DNA from: Ryuthela nishihirai
Lineage: Eukaryota; Arthropoda; Arachnida; Araneae; Heptathelidae
NCBI GenBank assembly: GCA_038380435.1
Contig: JAWZYU010000129.1
Span: forward strand, 657,501 to 721,500
Direction: 5' to 3'
DNA length: 64,000 bases
Below the pieces are notes generated by a model. It had not been told where the DNA came from. It ran no database searches and saw only the letters and a list, made by a program, of their open reading frames with translations. The translations under genes were made by a program, and so were the position numbers. Shown piece by piece: positions 21,991 to 33,469 of the stretch (within the stretch, counting starts at the first letter, position 1; the number at the start of each line of letters is the position of its first letter).

Positions 21991-22309
21991 CAGTAGGTTA
22001 AGTCAACGATTTAGCATTCAAACTGTGAGATATAAAATGTTTTCAACATGATTATGAATAGAAAGTAGTTGATTATGAAATAATACAAAGTCTGAAGACT
22101 GGATATTACACTGACTTTTAAATTTTTTTTTTATATTTAGATTATTCATTGTCAATAATTTATTTTGAAATTTTGAGAGGTTTCGTAATTAGTATATTAA
22201 ATCCGGTCTTAGAGTATTATAATTCAACGTTACATCATACTGGACGATCCTTCTCGAGGTTTTCCGAAATGCAATTAAAATTCGAGTTTTGAATTTCGAA
22301 AAAAGCTGT

Positions 22310-22385
22310 CAGTTGGGTTCTTTCACCTCTGAGCGGCACTCTTTTGCACACCATCGGTTAAACAGTTAGGTCACAAGGACGTAGA
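22310..22385 (-). mobile_element. SINE-A 3' fragment
   Basis: GTTGGGTTCTTTCACCTCTG and GGCACTCTTTTGCACACC mark the 3' end of SINE-A; the rest is missing. Confidence 0.7.
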
Positions 22386-22439
22386 AGACCCATATACCAT
22401 TCGATGCAAATCCATTCCTAATTTTCTGTCTTATTACAT

Positions 22440-23090
22440 CACGACGTGCACCTAACCGGTCATTTACATTTCTGCGCCAAAACAATAATATCAATCTTCA
22501 GATTGCTCGCAAATACCAAAGTTTTTACCGAAAACGACTTTTCAAAAACCGGAATTTCCAAAGCTTTAACGGTTCGTAAACGTATAAATGGCTGCTGCCA
22601 ACGTAAAGCCCTACCACATCGCAGTACATCACTAAAATCTCACCCAAAATATATCAAACAAAAGAATAGTTACTTCTTCCGTGGATCGTACGAGGGTGAG
22701 AAAAAACATCCAGTGGAACAACTCAAAAAAGCTTGCAATGCGAAACTCGCAGTATGCAACTTCCAACTTTTACTACGGCTTCACAATGTTTCGTCTATAC
22801 TTCTCCGAAACTTTATATAACCATTTTTCTTCTCTGTAGAAAAATAAAAATGCATGTTACGTACCTGAGATGATCGAAGCATAACATAAAAATATACCTA
22901 AAATAGCAACATTATTATGATTAAGAAAAGCATTTTTGAAACTTCAACGTGATTGTAATATATTATACCAAATCTGCTGGCAACACAACGAAAGAGTACT
23001 GCTGACGCCATCTCGGTGTTTTTCCTACTTTATTATTAACCCGTATTCACAGGCAGGCAGCAATAATTTTAGGAGATTTAAACATTTTCA
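22440..23090 (+). repeat. Dispersed repeat family D, copy 1
   Basis: Shared with 47160-47880, 50660-51320 (inverted), 56430-57120 and 57190-57660 (inverted). Landmarks are ACCGGAATTTCCAAAGCTTT, CAATGTTTCGTCTATACTTC, CTGGCAACACAACGAAA and the end motif GACGCCATCTCGGTGTTTTT, then TTATTATTAACCCGTATTCAC. The short frames in it differ between copies, so it is not coding. Full copies have similar inverted ends (see 46404), which suggests a non-autonomous DNA transposon. Confidence 0.75.
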
Positions 23091-23330
23091 TATCCATTTT
23101 TTCATATGCACTGAATTTTTTTTTTAAAGCTTTATTTTTTTACACGGTTTGCTCGGGAACCTATAAGAAACAGAATTAGGTGCATTGAATTACATTATTC
23201 CTATTTTTTATTAAAAAAGATTTTTTTTTTAAGTTGAGTGCTTAGCGCGCTTCGCTACTGATCTAAGACACCTGGGTTCCAACCTAGGTTAAGGCATTGA
23301 CGTGGCTTTTCTGCTGAGGTGCTTACTTAC
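23090..23330 (+). mobile_element. T-rich block plus SINE-B head
   Basis: A block with TTTTTTACACGGTTTGCTCG and GGTGCATTGAATTA runs into a T-run, then SINE-B head GAGTGCTTAGCGCGCTTCGC to CTTTTCTGCTGAGGTGC. The same block precedes SINE-B at 24190-24290 and 48190-48290, and follows it reversed at 50500-50620. Confidence 0.7.
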
Positions 23331-23532
23331 GGTAGCAACAATGCAATCAGTTTAGGTTAATGAGTGACAAATTTCAATCTCAATCAAGTATATTATTTTT
23401 TTACACGTTTCTAATTTAACACAGATCAGAAAAGAAGTTTAATTTCCCTATTTACACGATTTATTTTGATGTAACACGGTTCACACGGCGCCTTTTTAAA
23501 AAACCCAATTTGAATTTAATTCGGAAAAAATT

Positions 23533-23905
23533 GTTTTACCTCTGAGCGGCACTTTTTTGCACACAAACCATTCAGAGTAACACAAGCTTGCAATAGGTTA
23601 AATGGCCACGTCACATGCACAAGCTTGCAATAGGTTAAATGGCCACGTCACATGGACCCCGAAGTCTCAGAGAAGGTTGGGGGACATATGGTAATCTCCC
23701 GTCAAGGCAATCCAGCGTGTTCTTTAACGTGCATACGGACCACGGCTTAACGTCCCATCCGACGGACGGCGGCCTTTCCAAGCCCATCGGTGTCCCCTAC
23801 TGACCGTGGGCAAGGCGGGGAATTTTCCGGAGATAAGTCTCAACGCTGACCCAGCTGGGACTCGAACCTGGGAACTACAGATTACGAGCCGGGGCGCTAC
23901 CGACT
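23533..23905 (-). mobile_element. SINE-A with an internal duplication
   Basis: 3' end at left, head at right (GGGACTCGAACCTGGGAACT, GGGGCGCTACCGACTGAG). About 36 bases (CACAAGCTTGCAATAGGTTA and on to CACATG) are repeated in tandem near 23580-23655, and part of the middle is deleted. Confidence 0.85.
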
Positions 23906-24114
23906 GAGTTAAAAAACACGACAAATATAAAAAAAAACCAAAAGATATTTAAGAATTCTTTATATATTTATTTTCTTTAAAACGAAACCGGTAGATTTTA
24001 ATTTGAAAACTTCTAAGTTTATAATTTTAAAAATGTTTTAAAATTAATAAAAATGAAATAAAGACTTCAAGATTTCGATATGACTTGTTTGGAAACAACT
24101 CATTTGTATTTGGT

Positions 24115-24600
24115 TTTCACGTCTAAGGGACCTGGGTTCGAGTCCCGGGTAAGGCATGGACTTATGTGTCGTTTTTCTGCTGAGGTATTTTTTTACACGG
24201 TTTTCTCGGGAACCTATCAGAAACAGAATTGGATGCATTGAATTAGATTATTAATATTGTTTATTAAGGATTTATTTTTTTTAAGTTGAGTGGTTAGCGC
24301 GCTTGGCTACTGATCTAAGAGACCTGGGTTCGAGTCCCGGGTACGGCATGGCTGTTTTGTGTCGTTTTTCTGCTGAGGGCGTGTCATCGTCTCAGACCGT
24401 CTACTATGGCATATAAATTGACAAGCTGAATTGAAACCCCATTTGAATTTAATTCTGAAAAAATTGTTTTACCTCTGAGCGGCACTTTTTTGCAACACCA
24501 TGGGCTAAATGACCATGACACATGGACACCGAATGCTCAGAGAAGGTTGAGGGAGGGGACCCACTGGAACAACTGTTGGGAGACAGATGGTAGCCTCCCA
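24115..24600. mobile_element. SINE-B pair and SINE-A fragment
   Basis: Two plus-strand SINE-B heads, GACCTGGGTTCGAGTCCCGG at about 24128 and 24323, are separated by the T-rich block. Each has an intact B box (GGTTCGAGTCC). The second continues into the body (CTACTATGGCATATAAATTG) and is then cut. A minus-strand SINE-A 3' part follows (24462-24600, CCTCTGAGCGGCACTTTTTT). Confidence 0.8.
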
Positions 24601-24659
24601 AAATGTCGTAAAAACTTAATATTGTTAAAATAAAAACTGGTGAAAACCACAAGAAAATA

Positions 24660-25015
24660 GTGTAGAAATTCTGTATGTATCATACCCTATGCAGATTAAA
24701 TAAAACGTTGGATGGGAGGTTACCATCTGTCTCATAACACCTGTTCCATTCGGTCACCTTCCCGCAACCTAAACTGATCCCTCTGGTTCTTTATGACGTC
24801 GCCATTTAGACCCTTGTGTGCAAATAACTACCTGTCGGAGATAAAACAACCCAACCAAACGCGTATCTTCTATATGGCGTATTAAAGTAATCAAAGGAGT
24901 CACCACCCTCGCAGACCTTCGACTATGGCGGAGAAACTGACAGGCTCCTGTCAGATCGCTGTTGCAAGCAGCTGCTTGAGGGGGGGGGGTGTTTTTTTAT
25001 TTCTTTATTATATTT
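24660..25015 (+). mobile_element. SINE-A 3' part and SINE-B body, in a triplicated block
   Basis: The plus strand has CACAGGG-type SINE-A sequence in diverged form (AACGTTGGATGGGAGGTTAC, ATGACGTCGCCATTTAGACC) to AAACAACCCAACC. It is followed by SINE-B body (TATGGCGGAGAAACTGACAG, GCAAGCAGCTGCTTGAG) ending in a G-run. The pair recurs inverted at 45540-45810 and 61340-61600 with the same diagnostic changes, so the three loci derive from one another. Confidence 0.75.
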
Positions 25016-25636
25016 TGGAAGATATTTTCACTCTTTTCTCTAACACGTTAAGCTTCTTTGGGTTGGGAAATAAAATAATCATTAGAGGTTAAATGTTTAG
25101 GGTTTGAAATGACTCCTCGACTAAGCAGTTAATCCCTGTGTAGTCTGTAAAACAGAAATTCGTTAAAATTATGCTGCTGTTATGGATATTTTTATATTTT
25201 GCATTTCAATGTAAAATTTTTAACTGAGCTCAGAATTAATCAGAAATAGATTTATTTGTGTTTTGAAGACAGAGATCAAGTTTTGGATTACCAATTTACA
25301 TTACAGTGCTATAAAAAATGTATTGAAAGTCAACTAATTACTCCTCAATTTCTAAAAAAAAGTTTTAGTTTCGTAATATTCCATGATCTTTTAATAAAGT
25401 CACAATAAATTAGTTTATTAATTGTCATTTTAGAAATAAATAGCTTATAATTAAATTTTAAATAAAATAAAATTTTAAATAAATTCAAATAATAAAAATA
25501 ATCGCATTTTTTTTTTACATTTTTCCTTGACTATTTATTTCAACAGATGTGAGGATTATATAGATATGACCGGCGTCGAACAGCTGAATAGCAAAAAAGT
25601 GACAAAAGAAGAATAATTACATGTGTAAAAGACATC
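25016..25636. other. AT-rich DNA, left part shared with 45420-45540 and 61200-61340
   Basis: 25016-25140 (GATATTTTCACTCTTTTCTC, GGTTAAATGTTTAGGGT) matches both other loci inverted. 25140-25636 has no supported gene. Confidence 0.5.
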
Positions 25637-25639
25637 TGA

Positions 25640-26330
25640 GCGGCAATTTTTTTTTTTGCCCACAGTGGGTGAAATGACCAGGTCACAGGGAACCCGAAGG
25701 CTCACAGGAGGTTGCTGGAGGGGACCCACTGCAACAAATGGTAGCCTACCTTCATGATCACCCAGCGTGTTCTTTATCGTGCACAGGGTGTGGCTCTCCC
25801 GCACACGGAGACACGGATTAACGTCCCATCCGACGGACGGCAGCTTTTCCAAGAGAGGCGGGGTGCTCAGTCGGTAGCGCGCCAGGCTCGTAATCTGTAG
25901 TTCCCAGGTTCGAGTCCCAGCTGGGTCAGCGTTGAGATTTATATCCGCAAAATTTTCTCGCCCTGCCCACGGTCAGTAGGGGACACCGATGGGCTTGGAA
26001 AGGCCGCCGTCCGTCGGCTGGGACGTTAAGCCCTGTGCGGGAGAGACATACCCTGTGCACGCTAAAGAACACGCTGGATGGCCTTGACAGGAGGCTACCA
26101 TCTGTCTCCCAACAGCTGTTCCAGTGGGTCCCCTCCCCCAACCCTTTCTGAGCCTTCGGGGTCCTTGTGGCCTGGCCATTTAGGCCACGGTGTGCAAAAA
26201 AGTGCCGCTCAGAAGTAAAACAATCCAATCCAAGACTTTCCAAGACTATCGGTGTCCACTACTGAACGTGGGAAGGGCGGGGAGTTTTGCGGAGATAAAT
26301 CTCAACGCCGAGGATTCTTTATGAGTTCCG
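25640..26330. mobile_element. Nested SINE-A: plus-strand copy inside minus-strand copy
   Basis: A minus-strand SINE-A (25640-25855 and 26237-26330) is split by a full plus-strand copy (about 25857-26232: A box GTGCTCAGTCGG, B box GGTTCGAGTCC, 3' end AGTAAAACAATCC). The host sequence CTTTTCCAAGA / CTTTCCAAGAC is repeated at both edges as a target duplication. The host copy's outer end is shared with the inverted duplication at 61047-61110, so it predates that duplication, whereas the inner copy is absent there. Confidence 0.85.
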
Positions 26331-27480
26331 TAGTTAAATAGAAAAGGAAACCGAAACATATTTATCGCTCTTCCCAAAGAAATGTAGATTGTTCCATTCT
26401 GCCTTCCTATAAACTTATTTCTGTTAGGGTTTTAGACTAAATAAACAGATATCGCTGTTGTTAAACATCTGAACTTGCGTTACTAATTAAATACTGTATC
26501 AGTTGAAGTAGTAAAATAAAATAGATTTTCTAATGTCTGTTAATTATCAAGGGTATTTTTTTGTGTTTTAAAACCTATTATTGTTCGTAAATTTTATCCG
26601 AATCAGATGATACGGAATACAGCGTCATAACTTAGCGAGTTGCGGAGTGTTATTTACTACCTGTCACTGGCAGTCATAACTCATCGGGGAAATCAATGTA
26701 CACGCTCCAAATTTTCACAGAATGGTTCAGGTTAAGGTCCAGTTTGCAGTGCGAAATTTCAGGTCGAAAGTCCGAATAAGTTGAAATGTAACAAAAAAAA
26801 AAAGATTCACATATCCCCTCACCCAAAAAAGTGTCTTAAATTTATATTCCAACATACTATATGTGGTAATATTCAAATAGTGTTCATTAAAGTTTTGAAA
26901 CTTGAATGCATGTGCTTCATTAAATTCACACGTACGACAATTATTACTAAATGAAATAAATTCCTGTAGGTGGCGTTTATTTTGTTTCTAATGAAATATT
27001 TGCTTGTTCCCGCCGTTCCCAACGGTTGTTCGTGTACCTCTTCTACGATTGGTCAAATATTTTACAATCGCACGTGCAGGTAGATAGCTTCGCACCTGTC
27101 GCCCTTAGTTACGATAGCAATCATGTATTCGCTTTGACTTCAGTGTCAAATTTTACTCTCAATTCATTTCTTCTTTTCCATAATATATTTTATTACGTAT
27201 ATTTAGAATAAAGTTCATAGACCACGTAAATTTTACCTACACAAGAATCGAACTACAGTTAGCAACGTTTAATAGTAATATTTCAGAAACGTTAATATTT
27301 AAAATATGCGAATGCAATTTAATATCAAAGCCGGAAATTACATACCATTCCACTATAACGTTTCAGCTTAAATAACTGGGATTGATTAATTTTAGTTATC
27401 AAACTTTACTGGTTTTATTAACAATCTGACACCGTGGAGACATCCAATTCGAGAAATTAATTCATCGCGGAGATGATATC
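26290..27480. repeat. Inverted duplication arm, partner 59898-61110
   Basis: About 1.15 kb matches the partner in reverse: GGATTCTTTATGAGTTCC, AAGTTCAGATGTTTAATAGC (in the partner), TTTTGGGTGAGG, CAACGGTTGTTCGTG, TCTGACACCGTGGAGAC. Similarity looks like roughly 90 percent by eye. A 60-codon frame exists in both copies (27026-27211; 60319-60134) and begins MFVYLFYDWSN or MFVFLFYDWSN; it has no known domain. Confidence 0.75.
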
Positions 27481-27519
27481 TGTTTCATAGCATTACAAAT
27501 AGGAATTCAAAACACAGAG

Positions 27520-27795
27520 AGGGGGGGGGGGGGCTCAGTCGCTAGCGCGCCAAGCTCGTAATCTTTAGTTCCGAGGTTTGAGACTTTGCTGGTTCAGATT
27601 TATCTCGGCAAAATTCCCCACCCTTCCCTCTGTCAGTAGAGGACACCGATGGGCTTGGAAAAGCCGCCGTCCGTCAGATGGGACGTTAAGCCTTTGGCCC
27701 GTGTGCAGGACAGCCATACCTTATACACGTTAAAGAACACGCTAGATGGCCTTGACGGCAAGCTTCCATCCCTCCCAACAGCTGTTCCAGCCCCC
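27520..27795 (+). mobile_element. SINE-A, head intact, 3' truncated
   Basis: A G-run leads into GCTCAGTCGCTAGCGCGCC, then a mutated B box (GGTTTGAGACT) and body to CCCAACAGCTGTTCCAG at 27792. The 3' third is missing. Confidence 0.8.
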
Positions 27796-28368
27796 AATCA
27801 AATCTCAGGAACATAAATTGAGGGCCGAATGCAACAGGTTCCATGTCACATGAAAACTCGTTAACTAGGTAATGCTGCTCTCCATAAGAGTAACCCACTT
27901 CGTTTACTTTCCACCTCAAAATAGAAAAAAATCGCTAAATACTACATATTCGGAAAGCAAAGAATTGCGAATTTAGGTTGAAATCGAAGCTCGTACGAGA
28001 TCCCGTGTACGTCAGACATCCATACCCTGTATTGAACAACACGCTGAATGCCATTCACAGGTGGAAAAAGTTGAATTGGCATTTCGAACGTGTCGAGTAT
28101 TGCCAGTATACTCTGATTAGAGTGTAAAATTAGTACCTTACATATATAGATTTTGTTCGCTATTTTCATTGTTAACTTTTAAATGTCTCATTCCAGCATA
28201 TCCAGTGGCAACACCTTCAGTGGAAATAAACTAACATCATTCTTTCCTTATATTCTCAGTGTGAACGCTAATCTTTCCATATTCGGTAAATGTGATGTTT
28301 AAATCAGTCGTTAGTAAGGAACATTTACACATAATTATAACACAAACGGTAATCTAGGGGCAGAAGGA

Positions 28369-28753
28369 TTGGATTGTTTTACCTCTGAGCGGCACTTTTT
28401 TGCACACCATGGGCTAAATGGCCAGGCCACAAGGACCCCGAAGGCTCAGAGAAGGTTGGGAGAGGGGACCCACTGGAACAGCTGTTGGGAGACAGATGGT
28501 AGCCTCCCGTCAAGGCCATCCAGCGTGTTCTTTAGCGTGCACAGGGTATGGTTCTCCCGCACACGGAGCCACGGCTTAACGTCCCATCCGACGGACGGCG
28601 GCATTTTCAAGCTCATCGGTGTCCCCTACTGACCGTGGGCGGGGCGGGGAAATTTTGCGGAGAAAAATCTCAACGCAGACCCAGCTGGGACTCTAACCTG
28701 GGAACTACAGATTACGAGCCTGGCGCGCTACCGACTGAGCCACCCCCGCCCCG
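28369..28753 (-). mobile_element. SINE-A, full length with target duplication
   Basis: Complete copy. The 13-base AGGGGCAGAAGGA at 28356-28368 recurs at 28754-28766. On the sense strand it starts GGGGCGGGGGTGGCTCAGTC (A box TGGCTCAGTCGG) and has GGTTAGAGTCC as B box with one change. It ends GGTAAAACAATCC without a long poly(A). The tRNA-like head has CTCGTAATCTG in the anticodon arm, close to elongator tRNA-Met (CTCATAATCTG). Confidence 0.93.
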
Positions 28754-29026
28754 AGGGGCAGAAGGAAATAAATTTTTTTTTATAAGTATATTTCAATAGA
28801 ACTTTAACTATTTATTTATATTTCACGTGTATCTGTCGAATATTAAAAAAATAATTATGTCCTTCTACTTTCTGAAACAGTGGGCGAAAGAATAATCATA
28901 TCTGCAACCCCGAGAAATATAATCTTTTATTTTTACATTCCGACTGCACGGACTCCTTTCTCGAAACAACCTAGAAACGTTGAAGGTTTTGTTACCAAAG
29001 CTATTGTATGAACGCTTTAATTCCCC

Positions 29027-29247
29027 TTTATTTATTTATTTATTTACTAAAAGTGGAATCGAACCCGGCAACCAACGTAGAATGACCTAGACCAATATTT
29101 TAGGAGTTACAGCGCGTAGTAAAAAAAAAACTGCCAACTGCACGCGGTGTTTCCATGTGCTCACCCTCCCAAGTACTGACCGCGCCCAAAGCTTAACCTC
29201 GGGGATCAGACGAGAACCAGTGTGTTCGACTTGCTATGGCCGTTGAC
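29027..29247 (-). mobile_element. 5S rRNA-derived SINE
   Basis: The minus strand begins GTCAACGGCCATAGCAAGTC and continues CTGGTTCTCGTCTGATCCCC, GGTCAGTACTTGGGAGGGTG and AACACCGCGTGCAGTTGGC, that is, a whole 5S-like head (29133-29247) with the internal Pol III promoter region. The body follows with TTCTACGTTGGTTGCCGGG and TTCGATTCCACTTTTAG, then an AAATAAATAAAT tail. The head-body-tail order recurs at 52559 and 49797, so this is a mobile family (5S-type, SINE3-like) and not a 5S gene. Confidence 0.88.
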
Positions 29248-29640
29248 ATGCTAATTGTTTCTTACCTGCTTTATAAAGTAACACACATTATCAATAAGAG
29301 AACAATTCTTAAAGTAGGAAAAAAATGGAATGGTGCCAAAAAATTTCGTTAACGACAGTATTTAAAAAGAAATTACACTTTTTTAAAGATTGATTATTTT
29401 TCAATTTTTTTAACGGTTGTTGGATATTTATATTTCCCATTTCTTTTTCAACATAATAGCGTGCAATAAAACGTTACACACAAAAGTAATAAACACAATA
29501 AAAATATTTCTATTTACCCTACTTCTGCGATCCCTCCGAAGAGACTAGACTTATTTACTTTCACAGAGTAATTTTAATTTTCGTTTCCATGGTTATTACA
29601 ACGACAGAGACGCCATTTCTTGTCACACCTCGGGCTAAAC

Positions 29641-31330
29641 TGATAAATCACGACGACTCCCGATAACTAAGACCATATTTCGATAACAGCACGCACTGCA
29701 AAAATTAAACAGATGGGATAGTCCAGTAAGTCGATCCCAGCGCGTGCTTCAACCTGAATGTTCTTTCGGACGGTGGCATAACTAAACGTCCCGTAGGATG
29801 GGTTTTCCAAGGCCATCGGTGTCGCATACTAACAGAGGAGAGGGGTAGGATTGTAACTCGGGAACGGTTTAAAATATTACGATGTGTCGATGACTCACAT
29901 TGCGGCTCCAAACGGTTGGAAAACTTCCAAGGTGTAATTTGACCGACTAATATTCAAAGCGATTCATATTATTTTTTGTAATTCGGTGGCCATTAGAATT
30001 GCGTTGAGGAAAATGCAAATGGAACACCGGAAATAATTATCGTTTTATCCTATAAAACATACAACTTGTTTCCACTCTGAGGTTTCATTTTTCTTTACAT
30101 GTTCATGCCGTTCTCATCGTAAAACGTAATGAAATTTAGTGCCATCGAACCGCGATATTTTTATCTGCCTGCCAATATATACTAGGAATCAGTGTCCTAG
30201 CATTTTTTCCCCGTCATTAAAACTAAATAATTACATAGGAAATTTAAATTCTGTTGCGAATAGGAAATACTGTTGCAGCCTCACTTCCGGCGAATGAGAA
30301 AACATTGCATTCCAAAACGTCAGTGTCGACGTCATTACCTTATTATTGGAATCCAAATTTAAGTGATAGTAAATAAACTATCGGAAAGCGCCGTCTCGTT
30401 TCGGTCATTGCAGTTACCTTGTGAATACCATGATGAAGTGAACAGAGTTCGTAGAATCGCAGTTACCTACACATTGCTTACCGCGAAACAATAGGAGTAT
30501 AATAAACCTACTTGTGAGAGATAAAACGAAACCTTAGTACGCCAATATCGACACGGGCTGTATTCCTTATCCCCTTCAAGTGTAACCAAGCACTGGGCCA
30601 CTCGAAAAACATCAGGTAAATCAATTTAATTATTTTCCAATCTTCGCCACCACACGGAATTTAATGGTTTACAACCACTGGCTGGACTAACCCTTAAGTA
30701 ATATAAGCACCTGCTTAGGGTACCAAGGGAAGGGGGGCACCGAGGATTTTTCCCCTAGCAATAATGCCCTTACCTATCAATTCTTTCACTGACACACTCG
30801 ACTTTTGTCGTTACTTTTTCCATTCTCCTTATCTGCAGTGTTCGACTTTAATCTGAATTCTAAAAAAAAATATTGAAGGTGACAGTCAAATCGCTAGAGT
30901 TCAATACGTTTGACTGTTTTTACAAATTTTTTATGAATGAATTTCGGTGTTTTTCTATTCATTATAAATATATATAAAATCCATATTCTTTTTTGTGACT
31001 TTTTAAATTATAGCTTACGTATTTTCAGACGCCAAGATCAAACGAATTCAATTAAGCAATGGAAAGGTCCCCGGAGTTACCATTGCTCGATCGTGGTTAC
31101 GCCATTATTTGGCCTTATTTAAACCGTAATAAGAAAGTACAAAGTTGCTCTACGTCACCACCCGGAAAGGCGTATTTCAAGCCCTACAGTTAACTACAAA
31201 GTTGCTCTTCGCATTAAATGTAAGCGCACTATAAATCAAATTAATTATTATTCTTTAAATGTTTCGTGTTGTTTTCACATTTCCGTAACTAATAATCTTT
31301 CTAGTTTATATTTCAACTTTTTTGGTTACC
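29641..31330. other. AT-rich DNA with a degraded SINE-A
   Basis: 29715-29890 contains faint SINE-A matches on the minus strand (AACTAAACGTCCCGTAGGAT, CCAAGGCCATCGGTGTCGCA). The rest to 31330 has no supported gene; the short frame at 30937-31122 has no domain. Confidence 0.5.
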
Positions 31331-32100
31331 GGCGTTGCGTGGCCGAGTGTTTTGCACGCATGGCTACTGTAAAGTTAGAGTGTTAGTTTAAATATCTTTA
31401 TAAGTAAAGACCAACATGGCGACTACACAAGCGACATATACGTACGGTGACCATATTTTTTCGGAGAAAATAAACGACAAAACACAAATTGTTTCATAAT
31501 GAAAAAAACCAGGTTGCGTTTATTTGTTTCATTAAAACTAAAAATCTTTATAACATTTATTATAAAATATAAGCATACAATAGCATTTTAAACAATCATA
31601 TTACGTAAAAAATTTATTTATGATTTTTTTCACAAGAATCAACTTAATAAATCAGGTTTATGTTTTAAAAAACATGAAACTGTATACAATTCATATCAAA
31701 GTTGCATTTGGTATAAATGCAACTTTGATTGTTGTTTCGATTTTTAATTTTGAATGAATGTTTTGAAATTGAATGTTTCGATTTTTAATGTTTTTTCACT
31801 GCTCCATATATTTTTCGCTAATCAAAATACTCGTGCAGTTTCCGTTACAAAATTTTATTTCCGATGGAAGATATATGGGACCCGATCCGACCTGACCCCT
31901 CATACGATCTGACCCCTCATACGTAGAATATTACGATCTGACCCCTCATACGTAGAATATTCCACTGCTTCGGTGTAATGGAAGCATTGATCACCATCTA
32001 CGGATTACGATCCATCTGGCAAATTTGCAAACTCGAGAAAACTATCACTTTCAATCATCTTAATGAAACAACACTATGCAGGGAAAAAAACTTTACTTAT
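31330..32100. repeat. Repeat-rich stretch, partly shared with 44335-44490
   Basis: 31332-31375 is a SINE-B head remnant (GCGTGGCCGAGTGTTTTGC). 31445-31680 matches 44335-44490 in direct orientation (ACCATATTTTTTC, CAAATTGTTTCATAATGAAA, ATAGCATTTTAA). 31698-31732 is a perfect hairpin with 14-base arms (TCAAAGTTGCATTT). 31904-31961 holds two 29-base tandem units starting ACGATCTGACCCCTCATACG. No gene. Confidence 0.65.
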
Positions 32101-32140
32101 GCATAAAATCTGTACGGAATGCAGCTGAATGCCCATCAGT

Positions 32141-32522
32141 TGGGTTGTTTTACCTCTGAGCGGCACTTTTTTGCACACCATGGGGTAAATGGCCAGGTCA
32201 CATGGACCCCGAAGGCTCAGAGAAGGTTGGGGAAGGAGACCCACTGGAACAGCTGTTGGGAGACAGATGGTAGCCTCCCGTCAAGGTCATCCAGCGTGTT
32301 CTTTAACGTGCACAGGGTATGGCTCTCCCACACACGGAGCCACGACTTAACGTCCCATCCGACGGACGGAGGCCTTTCCAAGCCTACCGGTGTCCCCTAC
32401 TGACCGTGAACAGGGCGGGGAATTTTGCGGCGATAAATCTCAACGCTGACCCAGCTGGGACTCGAACCTGGGAACTACAGATTACGAGCCTGGCGCACTA
32501 CCGACTAAGCCACCCCCGCCCC
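32141..32522 (-). mobile_element. SINE-A, full length with target duplication
   Basis: GAATGCCCATCAGT at 32127-32140 recurs at 32523-32536, a 14-base target duplication. B box GGTTCGAGTCC is intact; the A box has one change (TGGCTTAGTCGG). The 94- and 101-codon frames across it are SINE sequence. Confidence 0.93.
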
Positions 32523-33074
32523 GAATGCCCATCAGTACAATTTATGAAGAATCATGATAACGAGCCTTCAGTCGAACAAAAAAACACTTTCACAGAAGTA
32601 ATCGCACTCCAGCTATGGGAATAAAAGGAAACAGTTAATAAATAAAACAATGACACAGAGGAAGTTGCATTCTACCCAAAAAACTAAATTATGGACTCGT
32701 TAATGAAATATCCTTTCGAAATACAAATGCAACCAAAATAAGTAATCATATGGCAAAACACCAACTAGTATGCATATATATATATGGCACAATCACCGTC
32801 AAAGATAAATCTCGCTGACTATATCAGGGACCATGTAACTCTTTTGGAAAATGAAACGTCAAAAACCAACTGTACAGATCATAAAAATGTTACCGAAATG
32901 ATATGGCAAAAGAAGAAGTAACAGGAGTATTGTTAATAATGAAAAAAACAACACACTAGCGGCAAAAGTTTGTGGTAATTATTTATGTTGCACTACGGGT
33001 TCGCAACTTTTGTCGTGGTATTTTTGCAAACTGAGTATGCACACCTGATAGCCTTATTAAATGAAAAAATAAAA

Positions 33075-33225
33075 TAAAACACCCCCTCAAGCAGCTGCTT
33101 GGCACAGAAGTCCGTCAGCAGAAAAACGACACAAACAGCGATGCCTTACCCGGGGCTCGAACCCAGGTCCCTTAGATCAGTAGCCAAGCGCGCTAACCAC
33201 TGGGCCATGAGACGGCGAATAGCCT
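33075..33225 (-). mobile_element. SINE-B, internally deleted
   Basis: Minus-strand copy with intact head (TGGCCCAGTGGTTAGCGCG, B box GGTTCGAGCCC) but lacking much of the body between CTGCTGACGGAC and AAGCAGCTGCTTG; it ends in TTTATTTTATTTTTTC. Confidence 0.85.
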
Positions 33226-33469
33226 TGTTAGGGCAACCATTAAAAAGAAAGTGAACCGACTTTCCCCTTTTCCACTGCATGCGTTCCGTTTCCGGATCTC
33301 ATGCTACTCTCTCCCACCACCTTTTACCATTCCGCATCACCTTTTCCTTTTGCCTGCCTTCTGCATAGCCTTTTCTTTTTTCATTAGCGCCATGCACGTT
33401 GCCACCGCGCCATTCACAAATTTCGTTGATTTCGATTCCAGGCGTCGAAAATGCTGCGAATGACATTAG

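Larger units (their letters stand above)
27300..29640. repeat. Segmental repeat, direct partner 51320-53480
   Basis: Order is conserved with the partner: AATTACATACCATT, ACACCGTGGAGACA, CATGTCACATGAAAACTCGT, AGGTAATGCTGCT, GTGTCGAGT, the 5S-type SINE, ATTATCAATAA-GGAACAATTC, and ACCCTACTTCTGCGA-CC-TCCGAAGAGA. The copies differ by SINE insertions and small deletions, so the repeat unit spans more than 2 kb. No coding frame is conserved. Confidence 0.7.

Noticed and set aside
29133..29247. Functional 5S rRNA gene
   Set aside because: The head is diverged, is followed by a conserved SINE body and AAAT tail instead of a T-run terminator, and recurs with that body.
33251..33463. 70-codon frame with a possible signal-like stretch
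   Set aside because: No domain; part of it is repeated inverted at 59455-59515 without a frame.
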